A stretch of 64,000 nucleotides of DNA from Sipunculus nudus (taxonomy: Eukaryota; Annelida; Sipuncula; Golfingiida; Sipunculidae): assembly GCA_026874595.1 (NCBI GenBank), contig CM049308.1, positions 20,191,867 to 20,255,866 on the forward strand, given 5' to 3'. Positions 24,886 through 34,023 of the stretch are shown here, in pieces. The position numbers and the translations under genes were made by a program. The stretch's first letter is position 1, and every line of letters starts with the position of its first letter. Below the pieces are notes generated by a model. The model was not told the origin of the DNA. It ran no database searches and saw only the letters and a program-made list of their open reading frames with translations.

Positions 24886-25561
24886 GATATATCGGACATA
24901 TATACATATATAATGCATGTGTATGATGTATTTGATGTATGGCTGAAGTCATTAAAAACAATTTTTAATACTTTTGTTAATGTTCGTCCACCAAGTGGAG
25001 ATCTAGAATAGTACCAAAACTACCATTCAATGATTTACATATTTCATGTTATCTAATTATTCATATTTCCAATATTTAAATCTTATTTTCTTAATCGATG
25101 GATAATGAGGATGGAGCGACTACCTTGATCACCCTCTTCAACTTTCTAAAATACCCCAATATTCCTTATACCGACACCCCTGTGTACTATATTATCTCAC
25201 GGCTCTGAAGAAAACAGTTTCCTAAAACCTAGTTTCATAATGTACAAATTTGAGTGTTGTCGTGGTCTCTGCCCCTAAAAATAATCAATACTTTATTCGC
25301 CATGGGACATGATATATATAGTTTTTCAGCATTTTCTGTGTTCTCCTAGACTAGAAAAGGGCCATGTATAATATTGTTCCCTCCATATATATGTAAGCAT
25401 GTAACTTCCGTTGAACACCTCGAGAAAAAGGAGTAATCACTACTTTGTAAGAGAGCAAGAGAAAGACTGACAAGAGAAGTTTGTAGACACATACCTTCTG
25501 CGGCTGTCATTGCACTTTCTTTGGCCATAACCACAAGAATAAATGCCAAAGCAGCCTCCAT
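14106..25561 (-). CDS. S1 family serine protease, six exons, C-terminally anchored
   Basis: Joined exons 25561-25495, 23784-23607, 22080-21999, 19085-18926, 18433-18285 and 14447-14106 give 978 nt, 325 residues, with GT/AG at every junction and matching phases. Residues 1-22 are a signal peptide. A short propeptide ends at Phe37 before IVNG (38-41). The catalytic triad is His78 (TAAHC), Asp121 (NDIAVVKL) and Ser215 (GDSGGP). Cysteine pairs expected for the fold are present: 63-79, 154-221, 186-202 and 211-246. In chymotrypsin numbering position 189 is Val209 and 226 is Asp252, so the S1 pocket is neither trypsin- nor chymotrypsin-typical. The tail has DLDNDGE (276-282) and a hydrophobic stretch (295-315) with a short end, suggesting a membrane helix or GPI signal. 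It is probably a secreted or surface endopeptidase; the substrate is unknown. Confidence 0.9.
15425..16263 (+). pseudogene. Penelope-like retroelement fragment with degenerate GIY-YIG domain
   Basis: An open frame (15425-15946, 173 codons) encodes [26 protein letters not shown] and [11 protein letters not shown], then a Cys cluster [15 protein letters not shown] and CIVYKATV. These are typical of the region just before and inside the GIY-YIG endonuclease of Penelope-like and related retroelements. The frame stops at a TAG (15944-15946). A second frame continues with [18 protein letters not shown] (the YIG-side motif), CYLCLSEK and SKCRHQNKF, ending at TAG 16261-16263. A frameshift therefore splits the nuclease core. 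No reverse transcriptase is visible upstream. It lies antisense within protease intron 5. The element class is from memory of the family, not a search. Confidence 0.7.
15455..15586 (+). repeat. 66-bp in-frame tandem duplication in the retroelement fragment
   Basis: Two adjacent 66-bp copies (15455-15520 and 15521-15586) encode nearly identical 22-residue units containing YDKA(I/L)AKSG and LKYVEPTVK. They differ at only a few bases, so the duplication is recent relative to the decay of the element. Confidence 0.9.
16293..16320. repeat. Poly(C) tract
   Basis: A run of C broken by a single T near its left end, between the retroelement fragment and the Tigger element. Confidence 0.9.
16536..17517 (+). 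mobile_element. pogo/Tigger-type DNA transposon, internally deleted
   Basis: The left end is TA|CAGTAGAACGCCTGC (from 16536). The right end reads GGCGTTCTGCTG|TA (to 17517), whose complement is CAGCAGAACGCC. The terminal inverted repeats therefore match with one difference over 12 bp, then diverge partly (CTAACGGCCAC against TATTACGGTCACC). TA on both sides is the expected target duplication. The element is 982 bp, too short for a full transposase, but keeps part of the N-terminal DNA-binding domain (17230-17319). Repeated (T)AACGGTCA words lie inside both ends. It sits inside protease intron 5. Confidence 0.82.
17230..17319 (+). pseudogene. Remnant of Tigger transposase N-terminal HTH (CENP-B-like)
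   Basis: About 30 codons read [20 protein letters not shown] and then [10 protein letters not shown], the helix-turn-helix signature of pogo/Tigger and CENP-B N-terminal domains (KR..L.L..K..(I/V)I....G.S.R.LA..F). The frame ends 20 codons later without the rest of the protein. It is a non-functional remnant within the 982-bp element. Confidence 0.72.
17942..18001. repeat. (TA)n microsatellite
   Basis: About 30 TA dinucleotides in protease intron 5. Confidence 0.95.
18285..18433 (-). CDS. Serine protease exon 5
   Basis: This 149-bp exon runs from phase 1 to phase 0, after CCCTACAG and before GTAAGG. It encodes residues 163-212, including [19 protein letters not shown], the segment that follows the autolysis loop in chymotrypsin-like enzymes. 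It ends with SVTCQ, which places Val at position 189 and Cys at 191. Cys186 and Cys202 are the expected 168-182 disulfide. Confidence 0.93.
18824..18925 (-). repeat. 51-bp tandem duplication carrying the exon 4 splice donor
   Basis: Two adjacent 51-bp units (18875-18925 and 18824-18874) each start with GTAA(A/G)CGCA just after an ACAG. Both contain GTCCTG, a GATTTTCTT-like block and ATATGGCTAA. The first unit has no in-frame stop and can be read through from exon 4. Confidence 0.88.
18869..18875 (-). promoter_or_regulatory. Alternative in-frame 5' splice donor of exon 4
   Basis: The minus strand reads CAG|GTAAGC, against CAG|GTAAAC at the proximal donor 51 bp upstream. By the standard donor consensus the distal site is at least as good. 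Its use would add exactly 17 residues, [17 protein letters not shown], between Thr162 and the next exon without shifting the frame. Confidence 0.55.
18926..19085 (-). CDS. Serine protease exon 4 (catalytic Asp)
   Basis: This 160-bp exon runs from phase 0 to phase 1, after TTTTCGCAG. It encodes residues 110-162: [18 protein letters not shown] with catalytic Asp121, then IQPALLP, and [11 protein letters not shown] with Cys154 (position 136) and the conserved GWG before the autolysis loop. The donor used here is ACAG|GTAAAC. Confidence 0.94.
19086..20802. other. First part of protease intron 3, nothing recognised
   Basis: The sequence is AT-rich with no tandem structure or coding signal. The minus-strand 70-codon frame around 19447-19659 is unrecognised. 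Confidence 0.5.
20803..21292 (+). repeat. Dispersed repeat, copy 1 (pair with 42380-42843)
   Basis: It aligns in the same orientation with 42380-42843, sharing ACGGGATG.(A/C)AGGTGGTG, CTGTCTGGTCTACGA, TGTTCGACAAAGCTTTCC, CACTCCTGA and the end block CCTAACAATTCCGAATAAAA. It lies within protease intron 3. Confidence 0.85.
21293..21871 (-). mobile_element. Inverted, partial copy of the 145-bp-monomer element
   Basis: About 21345-21760 is related in reverse orientation to 5560-5830: TTTTTGAGACCTTCA, GTCACTGTGACCTA and the GAAAATACCTCC/AATAATTAAAAAT blocks. The stretch then ends on the plus strand with AGTCAACTGAGCTAAAAAT, the shared 3' terminal sequence of the family. It may be two abutting fragments. 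Confidence 0.55.
21999..22080 (-). CDS. Serine protease exon 3
   Basis: This 82-bp exon runs from phase 2 to phase 0, after ATGTTTCAG and before GTGAGTAT. It encodes [12 protein letters not shown], equivalent to the conserved V.LG..DLT segment after the catalytic His, then [10 protein letters not shown], which leads into HPGY of exon 4. It is too short to be found as an open frame alone; phase agreement on both sides supports it. Confidence 0.9.
22081..23606 (-). other. Protease intron 2
   Basis: 1.5-kb AT-rich intron. A broken TA/TATT-rich stretch lies at about 23290-23350. No other coding sequence was seen. Confidence 0.7.
23607..23784 (-). CDS. Serine protease exon 2 (propeptide, activation site, catalytic His)
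   Basis: This 178-bp exon runs from phase 1 to phase 2, after CATTCTGCAG and before GTAGGT. It encodes the propeptide [15 protein letters not shown] (possible N-glycosylation at Asn28), then [38 protein letters not shown] with catalytic His78. The residue before the new N-terminus is Phe rather than Arg or Lys, so a trypsin-like activator would not fit. Confidence 0.95.
24334..24545 (-). pseudogene. Partial duplicate of exon 2 start inside intron 1
   Basis: The copy reproduces the intron-exon boundary (TTCTGTAG|ACGGG) and the first 12-13 codons, [13 protein letters not shown], against [13 protein letters not shown] in the true exon. Similarity then ends and the frame stops at TAA two codons later. 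Similarity with 23747-23925 covers about 170 bp, including intron sequence (TATTGTCG.CACT, GTAGGTACCGTTTAACC). A further block, CCCATTTTCAGGAATTATC, links 24243-24290 with 24509-24545, showing a tandem duplication with an internal deletion. If spliced in, it would truncate the protein. Confidence 0.78.
24736..24890. repeat. Interrupted (TA)n microsatellite
   Basis: TA arrays broken by TTTA, ACATAGG and similar interruptions, in protease intron 1. Confidence 0.9.
25495..25561 (-). CDS. Serine protease exon 1 (signal peptide)
   Basis: It starts at an ATG in strong context (ATCATGG) and encodes [20 protein letters not shown] and then AE, ending in phase 1 before AAG|GTATGT. The hydrophobic core is LAFILVVMA. 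The start is supported by the TATA box 162 bp upstream and by conservation of the same ATG, length and phase in copy B. Confidence 0.85.
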
Positions 25562-25722
25562 GATATATACGACACATATACCCCGGTTGTTGAACTACTA
25601 TATAACGCAAAACGCCACAAGATGTCAAATAAACTGTCGGTCGTTCGACGGAAACGATTTCTTTGTGCGGCGTGGTATTAATTGTTACAGAGCAAATAAA
25701 TGACGATTACGAGAAGCGGGTC

Positions 25723-25730
25723 TTTATATA
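25723..25730 (-). promoter_or_regulatory. TATA box of the serine protease gene
   Basis: TATATAAA on the minus strand, followed by GACCCGCTTCTCGTAATCG, a block conserved in copy B. The expected transcription start is near 25697, giving a 5' leader of about 135 nt. Confidence 0.7.
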
Positions 25731-25753
25731 TTACCTTCTTTGGACCGCGCAAT

Positions 25754-25761
25754 TTTGGCGC
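25754..25761 (-). promoter_or_regulatory. Conserved GCGCCAAA element upstream of TATA (copy A)
   Basis: The element lies 24 bp upstream of the TATA box, as in copy B, within a conserved GGCGCCAAAATTGCG(C/T)GG stretch. It has the E2F consensus by sequence only. In copy C the site is degraded. Confidence 0.4.
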
Positions 25762-26144
25762 CTTTTTTAATAAAAAAAAAAACAGACCGGATTAATGCTG
25801 CAATGAAAACCCTACAGTTCCATGTTCTTTTTTATTACTAAAGTATTATATGTTTTTTTTTTTGCCCAGAAGGTGTGTATACATAATCTCTGTTTCCTGT
25901 TTAAGTACCAGGTTCTGAGATGGGATGGGATATACAGTGATCCCAATACAGTGGTGTCAAACTATATCCACACGGTGATAGTAGGTAGTATATTTACTTT
26001 GTAATCGTCTCACCAGTGGTGAATGAAAATTCATCATTGCTCTAACTTAGATTAGCTAAATATCGCCCAGTGGGTACTTGACTCTCTCAATATCAAATAT
26101 CTTAACTCTTTACCCTTTCTTTGTTAAATGGACCAAGCCACAAC

Positions 26145-26180
26145 CAGTGGCGGACCGGGCGGCACGTTTAGAGGGGCGGC
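26145..26180 (+). mobile_element. Possible hAT-like terminus (CAGTGGCGG)
   Basis: CAGTGGCGGACCGGG resembles the CAGTGGCGGATCC ends of some hAT elements. A complementary GGATCCGCCACT lies near 49630. No second end or target duplication was found here. Confidence 0.3.
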
Positions 26181-26460
26181 ATTTTTGTGGATTTCGTATA
26201 GTTTTGAAATGTAGCATGACGAGTTTACTAGAAAGGTCCAAATTCATGTGTGCAAATTTTGCTGTTTCATATTGGATTTACGCTTTTTTTTGTTGTGTTT
26301 CCTGAACCATGACAAAGTTCCATATCTTCAATTAACTAACGTGTCTCTAATATATAGAAGGCTCATGGCCCCATTTCAGGTATTGTATGCATTATAGAAC
26401 AAATCAAATGACCCGCGTAAGGTCCTTTTGCGCAGGTTTCGAAGAAAACAATAAAACTAT

Positions 26461-26660
26461 CTGTAGTCTTGCAATGCCAGGACGTCTGTAGTCTTGCAAT
26501 TTCATAACGTCTGTAGTCTTGCAATGTCAGAACGTCTGTAGTCTTGCAATGTCAGAACGTCTGTAGTCTTGCAATGTCAGAACGTCTGTAGTCTTGCAAT
26601 GTCAGAACCTCTGTAGTCTTGCAATGTCAGAACGACTGTAGTCTTGCAATGTCAAAACGT
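26461..26660 (+). repeat. 25-bp tandem repeat, exactly eight units
   Basis: Eight head-to-tail copies of CTGTAGTCTTGCAATGTCAG followed by AACGT. The first two and last three units carry scattered changes; the middle three are identical. It lies about 0.9 kb upstream of the protease start codon. Confidence 0.97.
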
Positions 26661-29096
26661 CATCGGGCTTCTGATCAGCCATATAAAGGCGTGTATATAA
26701 ACCCCGTACACAGGCTAAAATTCCGGCCATCAACCATGCAGGGAGAAACACTACCTGAAGACAATGTGCCTCGATCGGGAGGGTGTGGGGGCAGTGGAGG
26801 CACACATGGTGGGAAAATGTAAAAAAAAAATCATTCAAATGAATTCAGCTTCCTTTATATGTATTAAGAATTTTTATTCCTGGCTGAGTTCTCAAAGAAA
26901 CCATCATATTAAAAAGACGTAATTTTAAAAAAACACAAAATCATTTTATAAAGACTCCAAAATGCCTCCTGCGTATTTCACAATTTTCATGCAACAGTCA
27001 CATTAAAATACAAAGTACTGCATTACCCTGAACATCGTGAAGACCACCTGAATTGCTACTACATTTGTGTATGTACCACGGGTGATTGAACCTGGTGTTA
27101 ATATGACCTGACCATTTATATTTAAAGTGAATAACCCCGATCGTTCAGGCAGACCTGTGAATGAGGTATTTTATCTTTAGGGTGGCACATGTGATTGTAT
27201 GTAAAATATTTCTAATATAGACGTCCAGTGTGGAGGAGGAGGAGACCCATTAGCCGCTGTTCCTACGTTGTAGTTGTCGGTACTGATAAATGATTGTTGA
27301 GCTGATCCCCTATACCACCGCAGATTGTTATCTATCGGTGTATATGTGAAAATGTTTCAATGAACAACAAGGATATACAATCTAAATTGGTACAATTAAC
27401 TGAAATTTAATACGATACTTTAATGATTACTGAATAATCATTATATCAAAATCATTATATCAAAAATAAAACTGCGCATGTGCAGAAGAAAAGCACTAAT
27501 TTTTTAATAAAAATCGCGCAAAGCACAGGACAATTTTTTTTTTGATATGATATTACGCTACACAAGCAGCAGGTATGAACTGCAGTCATCCCAGACATCG
27601 TTTCATGTAACCGCTGCTTTCTATTACAATGTTCTCTGGACAGGAACACCAGGATGCGCACATAGCACAGAAAAGTAATCAGACCACTGATATTGCATTG
27701 TGCATCAAGTCCAAATACTAAACATGTGACATTCGCTCTTGTTGGTCTGATAACACCCATTCTGGCATAGGGCCAAGAATCAGACCAATGTCCCGGTGTA
27801 ATTTAAGAGCTTTATTAGGTGCGTGTATATATCCAATAACAAAGAGCTGGAATTATAAGTTGAAAGATGTGTGTTAAGTTTCTGAATTGTTTCTCACCAA
27901 ATATGGTCTTACCATTGTTAGTTTTAAGTTAATCCCAATTGTGTGTATACGTTACCACATGACATTAATTATTTGTGAAACCTGCTACATTGATATGATA
28001 TTTTTTCCAGTTATGGATTATCCTTTCCCGTGAACTGCGTATTGAACATCATTGTTTATGATCTTTGGGTTTTCATTAGCAAAGAAGTATTTTTTCTTCA
28101 GTGTGGGGTGAAAGATGTATTTTCGAAAAATTACATGATATAATTATATTGTTTACAAAATATCTATAACGAAAGAAATTGACTATATATTTTTGCATAT
28201 ACTTTTTAAAAATTGTATTTTGTTGTAAAGAGCCGAGCCGTATCTGGAAAAGTGCTTCATTAATTGAAATGAAACTTTGTTGACGGATTGGAGATGGGCG
28301 AAAGAAAAGAATTATAATTTATGGACGGATCGGTTGAATTGATAAACGAATCTGGATCAAGATCCATAAAAAATCGCCCCATTTTTGTTTGCTCTAAACG
28401 TTTCCCCGCACAAGATCTCCATAAATGAAACTGATGCGCCTAAAATATCATCAATTATTTTAACCATGACTCACTTGCCCACAAAATTTCATTAAATAAA
28501 ATTGAGAAATATTTGAGATATCCTGTTCCAGAGCTAAAGTGAGCAAATGATTTGGCCTCGTCGTCACGAGACGTGGATGTCATAGAAGATGAGTGTAGTG
28601 ATCTCGCGTTCCTGGCAAGCTGCCGTTTGCTGGCTGCTATGGCTTGAAGGGTAGAGGAGAGCTATTTAGTTTGTATCGTCCACTGCCATCCCTCCCCCCC
28701 CCCCTATGATAGACCTTGCCGTCGATTATTTCGTTTCCATTGACAAGGATATTCCTGCTTGGCCGATGGTAGGGAAGAACATGCTGGTGCCGAGGAGACA
28801 ATTGACAGGCGAACACACTGGCTTGGAACAGTCGCACTGAAATCATTTATTCAGGTAGCGGCAGCTTGCCACCAAAGCGTCGATGTTTTGTTCCAAAGAT
28901 GTTGGGATTGCAGTCCCAACCTTGTGTTTGTTTTCAGTGTTAGAGCCATGAATGTATAGGCTCAATTTCTGACAGAAGTGGTTATGTCTTTTATACCTGT
29001 ATAAACTGTCATTTTCCAAAAGTTCCCAACAAGATGCATTGTCCTATATAAAGAACTATATATTCTTTAACTTGTTTATATGTGTGTGTGTGTGTG
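26661..29096. other. Upstream flank of the protease gene, no gene recognised
   Basis: AT-rich sequence. About 28283-28372 pairs with 7283-7372, suggesting that the duplicated protease unit once reached this far upstream. A C10+ run lies near 28686 and a (TG)n tract near 29080. Confidence 0.5.
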
Positions 29097-29542
29097 TGTA
29101 ACGGGAGCCTGTAACCATATCTGCTTCAAATATTATTCCAGCATTATTCCAGTACCTCTTTACTCTTCAGTTCGTAATCATTTATCTATTTCCGTTTTCC
29201 AGTCAGCACCGTTCATATTCTTGTAACTTTTCATTTTAATTGGTTCATAAAGTCCAACGGTTTTCTATGAACTGTGACCTCTTTTTATTGGTTATTTCTT
29301 TAAGTTGTTACAGCGCCACCTGTAGTCGGGTATATAAGTGTTCGAATGTCGGGTGACGCCACTCTGGCATTCGAACTTGAGGACAACACGTCCCTCATTT
29401 ATATTCTGTTTGCTACTTTAAGGTAAGCGTCTTATTTATTCATACCTCGTTTAATATTAAACAGTACTTCTTTGTGAATAACTTTATATGTGAATTGGTC
29501 ACTATTTTCTAGGAACGTTGTTACGTTTTTATGCCCATTACA
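29097..29542 (+). mobile_element. Candidate solo LTR of a Ty3/Gypsy-type retrotransposon
   Basis: The 446-bp segment begins TGTAACGGG and ends CCCATTACA, giving TGTAA/TTACA terminal inversion. It has a TATATAAG box at 29331-29338, and TGGCGCCAC, which resembles a primer-binding site, starts four bases after the right end. About 29350-29420 and 29740-29800 share CTCTGGCATTCGAACTT, so part of the region is duplicated. No gag or pol frame is present. Confidence 0.4.
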
Positions 29543-29899
29543 GCCGTGGCGCCACTTTAATGTAATAAGGCCCAGATCGGTATGGGGCCACGTAATTGGT
29601 AATATTTAATGCACAGTTCGGTCATGGCGCCTCGTGGTTAGTAATCATGCCATATAATTGTATATTTTGCCATGTCGCATGGGCATAATAATGATTATAG
29701 TTGTTTTATTGTACGTATAAGTTTATATATTGCACCGGATCTCTGGCATTCGAACTTTGAGTCCAGCACATCCATCAATTGTGCTTTTGTCACTGCTTTC
29801 AGAAAAAAGCCATGCACGCAACAGTACTGTCCCGGGTTTCTATTTCTTCACGCATGTGTATGCCTCTAGAGCCCCGACATATATATATATATATATGTC

Positions 29900-30140
29900 A
29901 GGGTAGGGACTGCGAACTGGTAGAATCGGAGTTTCTGCTGGTAGAAACTCCGATTCTACTGATAGAGACACCAATCACAGTTCCTACCTGTAGAAACTGC
30001 GATCACAGATTAAGCATACCTTTATCTACCAGATCGCAGTCTCTACACTGTCATCGATCGGAATCTACCAGTAAAAACTCCAATTCTGCTTGTAGAGACT
30101 CCAATCTCAGTTTCTACCAGTAGAAACTGGGATCGATCCA
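29900..30140. repeat. Cluster of TAGAAACTC-type direct and inverted repeats
   Basis: Short related words (GTAGAAACTCC, GTAGAGACTCC, GTTTCTACCAG and complements) recur in both orientations about every 30 bp. The cluster includes a perfect hairpin, annotated separately, and follows a small TA-rich palindrome (CCCCGACATA...TATGTCAGGG, about 29874-29903). Confidence 0.75.
29920..29959. repeat. Perfect 17-bp inverted repeat with 6-nt loop
   Basis: GTAGAATCGGAGTTTCT (29920-29936) pairs perfectly with AGAAACTCCGATTCTAC (29943-29959) around the loop GCTGGT. Confidence 0.95.
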
Positions 30141-30590
30141 GGATCACCGACTAAGCAAACCTTTATCTAAACCTTTGAGATGTTGCATCTATCAATGAAA
30201 AAAGGTGAACACCTAATGAATGCCTTACCTATGATATTTTTACCACCTATTAAATAGTTTTGTTAGAAGGACAGACATCAAGGGTAATAATTTTTATAAA
30301 GGGCGTTGTTGACATAAATGTTTTTTTTTTAGGAAAAAGTGTCCTTTACATAAATATTTTCTACATTAAAAAAAGGAAAAGTTAACACTCATGACCTTGA
30401 CCTTGTCTTTTGACCTTGAAACTGTAGGAACAATTGCAACATGGATTTATCGATTAATATGGTTATAAACTTAAAATGGTTTTTGTTGCAATCTTTCATT
30501 ATAAAAGTCACCCAAAACAACAACTCACCCTAAAAACAAGCAATATTAAAATCCGTGAGCTTGTTTTCATTCGTTCAACATGAATCTGAA

Positions 30591-31190
30591 GAGAAAAGAT
30601 ATCAACATGGTTCTTTAGACTGATATGGTTGTAAGCTTGAGAGTGAATATATCAACATGGTTCTTAAGACTTATATGTTTGTAAGCTGCAGAGAAGAGAT
30701 ATCAATATAGTTCTTTAGACTGATATAAATGTAAGCTGCACAGAAAAGATATCAACATGGTTCTCCAGACTGATATTGTTGTAAGCTGCAGAGAAAAGAT
30801 ATCTACATGTGTCTTCAGACTGATAAGGTTGTAAGCTGGAGAGAAAAGATATCAACATGGTTCTTCAGACTGATATTGTTGTAAGCTGGCGAGAAAAGAT
30901 ATCAACATGTGTCTTCAGACTGATATGGTTGTAAGCTGGAGAGAAATGATATCAACATGGTTCTTTAGACTGATATGGTTGTGAGCTGCAGAGAAAAAAA
31001 TGTCAACATGGTTCTTCAGACTGACATGGTTTAAACTGCAGAGAAAAGATATCAACATGGTTCTTTAGACTGATATGGTCGTGAGCTGCAGAGAAAAGAT
31101 ATCAACATGGGTCCTTAGACTGATATGGTTGTAAGCTGGAGAAAAAAGATATCAACATGTGTCTTCAGACTGATTTGGTTGAAAGCTATC
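30591..31190 (+). repeat. 50-bp tandem repeat, about twelve units
   Basis: GATATCAACATGGTTCTT recurs at 50-bp steps (30601, 30651, 30701, 30751, 30801 and so on to about 31150), followed in each unit by AGACTGATATGGTTGTAAGC. Units differ by a few substitutions and small indels. Confidence 0.95.
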
Positions 31191-31537
31191 AAATGATGGC
31201 TATTGCTTGCTTTCGTCATTCCTATGGTATGACACTGTCTTAAAAAAAGAAATATCAAAAGTCATGTCCTTGACCTTGCTTGTTTACTTTGAAACTGCAG
31301 GGGATGTTTTTATTTTAGATTTCATAGGGCATACTCTTTAAAATGATGTATGTTGCCAATTTTCTTTATGAAATTGTTACAATTGACGACAGATCCTGGA
31401 CTACAGGGACAATGTGGAACATCCGCCAGGTAATCAGCGGGCCTTATCAGATAAAAAATAATACATTTACTGAACGTAGGTGTATTAAAACCTGTAAGAG
31501 TTATTATCTTGTGTTAAATATCTTTTCAATTGATGTA

Positions 31538-31700
31538 CAGTAAAACCGCGAAATTACGACCACAAGCGGACCCTCGATGAAGTGGTTGTATTTTGCGAGG
31601 TCTTTTATAAAGAGCGAAAAGGAATCGGAACTTGCAAAACGTGGTCGTTGTATTGAAGTGGTCGTTAAACCGCGGTGGTTGTTAGGTGAGGGTTTTAGGC
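31538..31700 (+). mobile_element. Left end of a Tigger-like DNA transposon
   Basis: TA|CAGTAAAACCGCGAAATTACG starts at 31538 and continues with GACCAC ... AAGTGGTTGTATTTTGCGAGG. It is related to the end at 48630 (AGTGGAACCCCACAATTACG with GTGGTTGTAATTTGG). AATTACGACCAC and GTGGTTGTA form a subterminal inversion in both. No matching right end was found. Confidence 0.55.
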
Positions 31701-31780
31701 CAAAAGAAAAATTAAAGGTATGGTTCTCAGGCACCGCCCGCATCAATTTTAAACCCCCGCATCAAAAATTTTTATTTTGA

Positions 31781-34023
31781 TTTTCAATAAAAACTGTCCA
31801 ATCTTAAAGTCGCCATGAAGTATAAATTGCAATCATGTTTACAATTCATTGCAGTCTAGTTACGTCATCCAATCCAGGATTATACGACGTGCCACTGACG
31901 TCAAACAGCACACAGAGCTTAAGACCAAACATTTGCTATCAATGGGATATTTAAAAGAAAAAGAAATTATTATTCATTTTCATATATAACTGTTAATTAT
32001 GTGTTGAAATAGTTGGTCGGGTTTCTTCCAAGCTCAATATAATGATAGGGACGATATCTGATTGACATATACCATTTTAATTTGTAAAGTTTTGCATGAG
32101 ACAAGAATCATGAGCCAACAATTATATAACGAAAGTTCTATGTGTGACCATTCAAAATCATACTGTTTTAGCACCGATGAACTAGATCTCTGGGCCAAAA
32201 TTAAAAAGGACATATGGCTCACAGTGTGCTTCAAACATAAGCATAATAAACAACTCACGTTGTACCATCTTGCCCTGCAATGATGTTAATCTTTAACCTT
32301 TGAAAGATCATGGGGCTGGGCATCCAGCACCTGTCAGTTCATGGGGGCCCTATTCACTTTAGCCAATCACAAGGCAGTGGGTATTTTACCCTGCTCTCGG
32401 CAGCTAAGGTAAAAGTGGGAGTAAGCCAGATTTCGGCCTCTTTTGGATTCAAGCAGTGGGCACTAAGGCTGCCCTCTGGGGCACCAAGGCACGTATAGTG
32501 CTTTATATACCCGTTGTCGGTTTTAAGACAGTGTGTGCCACCCAGGTGTATAGCCACCAACTTTTAAAGAGCAGTCATTCATCCTAGCCTGGTATTTATC
32601 TTTTAATTTCATTTCTAATTTTTAAAATAATATTGCAGTTTGATATTTGAAGGTTTGGAATCTCAATTTTATTTCAGTACAACAGTATTTTTTGTTTCTT
32701 TATGTTATGCAAGTGCATGCTGCCCAGGCCTTTAAGAATACAAGAATAAATAAGCAAACTACAGTAGGCGATCTGTGCCTTGTGCGCTATAAGTAGCAGC
32801 TAGGAGACGAATTAATGCTTTAGTTAATTTCTAGGTCTTTAGCATCAGTAGATATCATAGGGGTTATGTATTGTAATGTCCTGTTCGGATATTTAGGCGA
32901 CCTGCTCAAAAATAAAGTAAACAAATGCTTAACTAATCTGCTAAGGCAGCTGTTGCATTTATTTTTTTAAGTTACTCATAATTAGTGTGTTAATAAATCT
33001 AGGCCCATAAATGTTTAAAGAACAACGCATGTTATATAACTTGCTTTAGTTTGTAATAGTTTAAATTTGTTTTGATAACGTTTTTTAGTAATTCGCTCTT
33101 CTTTGGCTATTATACATGGTATACATTATAAAACAGTTTATTCTTAAATAATCATCTTCTAAATTGAATGTTAGGTGTACAGTAATCCCAGTGAATGAAA
33201 CATGTATCTGTACAATTTACAGTAAATTCTATGGTAATTGGGAAATTTTCATCGTGGTAAAACCAGTTATATTTGCATTCTTAAAAGCCTTAATATCATA
33301 AAATTTTTAATTGTTCAGTTATTATCTGACATTTAATCCCTCATCAGTGTTAAACTTGAATTAAATGTTTTCACAGAGGTTATATAGAAAAATAAAATAA
33401 TAAAGTGTATAATAATTATGTATAAAAAATATGTGTAATCAAGACGTAAATGCAAGAAACATAACATTTGTGCTATGTGTAATTTTTTTCATTATGTGAA
33501 GTTTGTAAAATCGGTGTCATCTAATTTTATTGGCACAAGCGAAATCCGCAAATATGTTTATACCGCGCATGTAAACATGCAGGCCACTATGCCTTAAATT
33601 GTACATAAGTCAAATTTTACTGATAAATGAGTGACTATTTCTTTGCCAAATTAATTAGTTAATCAGACAATTTGTATATAAAAACCAACATGGCTTGATC
33701 TAAATAAGCTTAATAATATTGAAATTAGCGTAACAGCTGAACCTTTTATTATGCGTAGCTGTTGCTGGAGTAAAAATAACATAACTTTATTTTAAAATAT
33801 GTATACTCCCTACCCGTTCCCAGGGATACCGAGCATTGGATAAACCTACCACCCCCTTCCCACGTGGCCATTAGGGTTGGGTAGCCGGCTAACAAACTGG
33901 TGTGCTTTCTTGTTCACGTTTATTCGTGAACTAGCAGGCTAATATATTTGTACAGAGGACCGAGGGGGCCTTCTCCTAAAGTGACGTCATTTTACCCTGA
34001 ATCCCGGAGTTTACACAGATCCC
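31781..34023. other. AT-rich region without recognisable gene
   Basis: No splice-supported coding sequence, repeats or RNA gene was recognised. Frames at 32034-32560 have no familiar motif. Confidence 0.5.

Larger units (their letters stand above)
23785..25494 (-). other. Protease intron 1
   Basis: 1.7-kb intron containing the partial exon 2 duplicate and an interrupted (TA)n tract. Confidence 0.75.
25243..26045 (-). repeat. Protease promoter/exon 1 module, copy A
   Basis: Homologous to 6250-6990 (copy B), and its promoter part also to 34130-34425 (copy C). It contains exon 1, the TATA box and GCGCCAAA. The distal shared block, TGAATGAAAATTCATCA, is itself near-palindromic. Confidence 0.8.

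Noticed and set aside
26461-26660. CRISPR-like array
   Set aside because: Units are contiguous head-to-tail without spacers, and the genome is eukaryotic. The 50-bp array at 30591 was rejected for the same reason.
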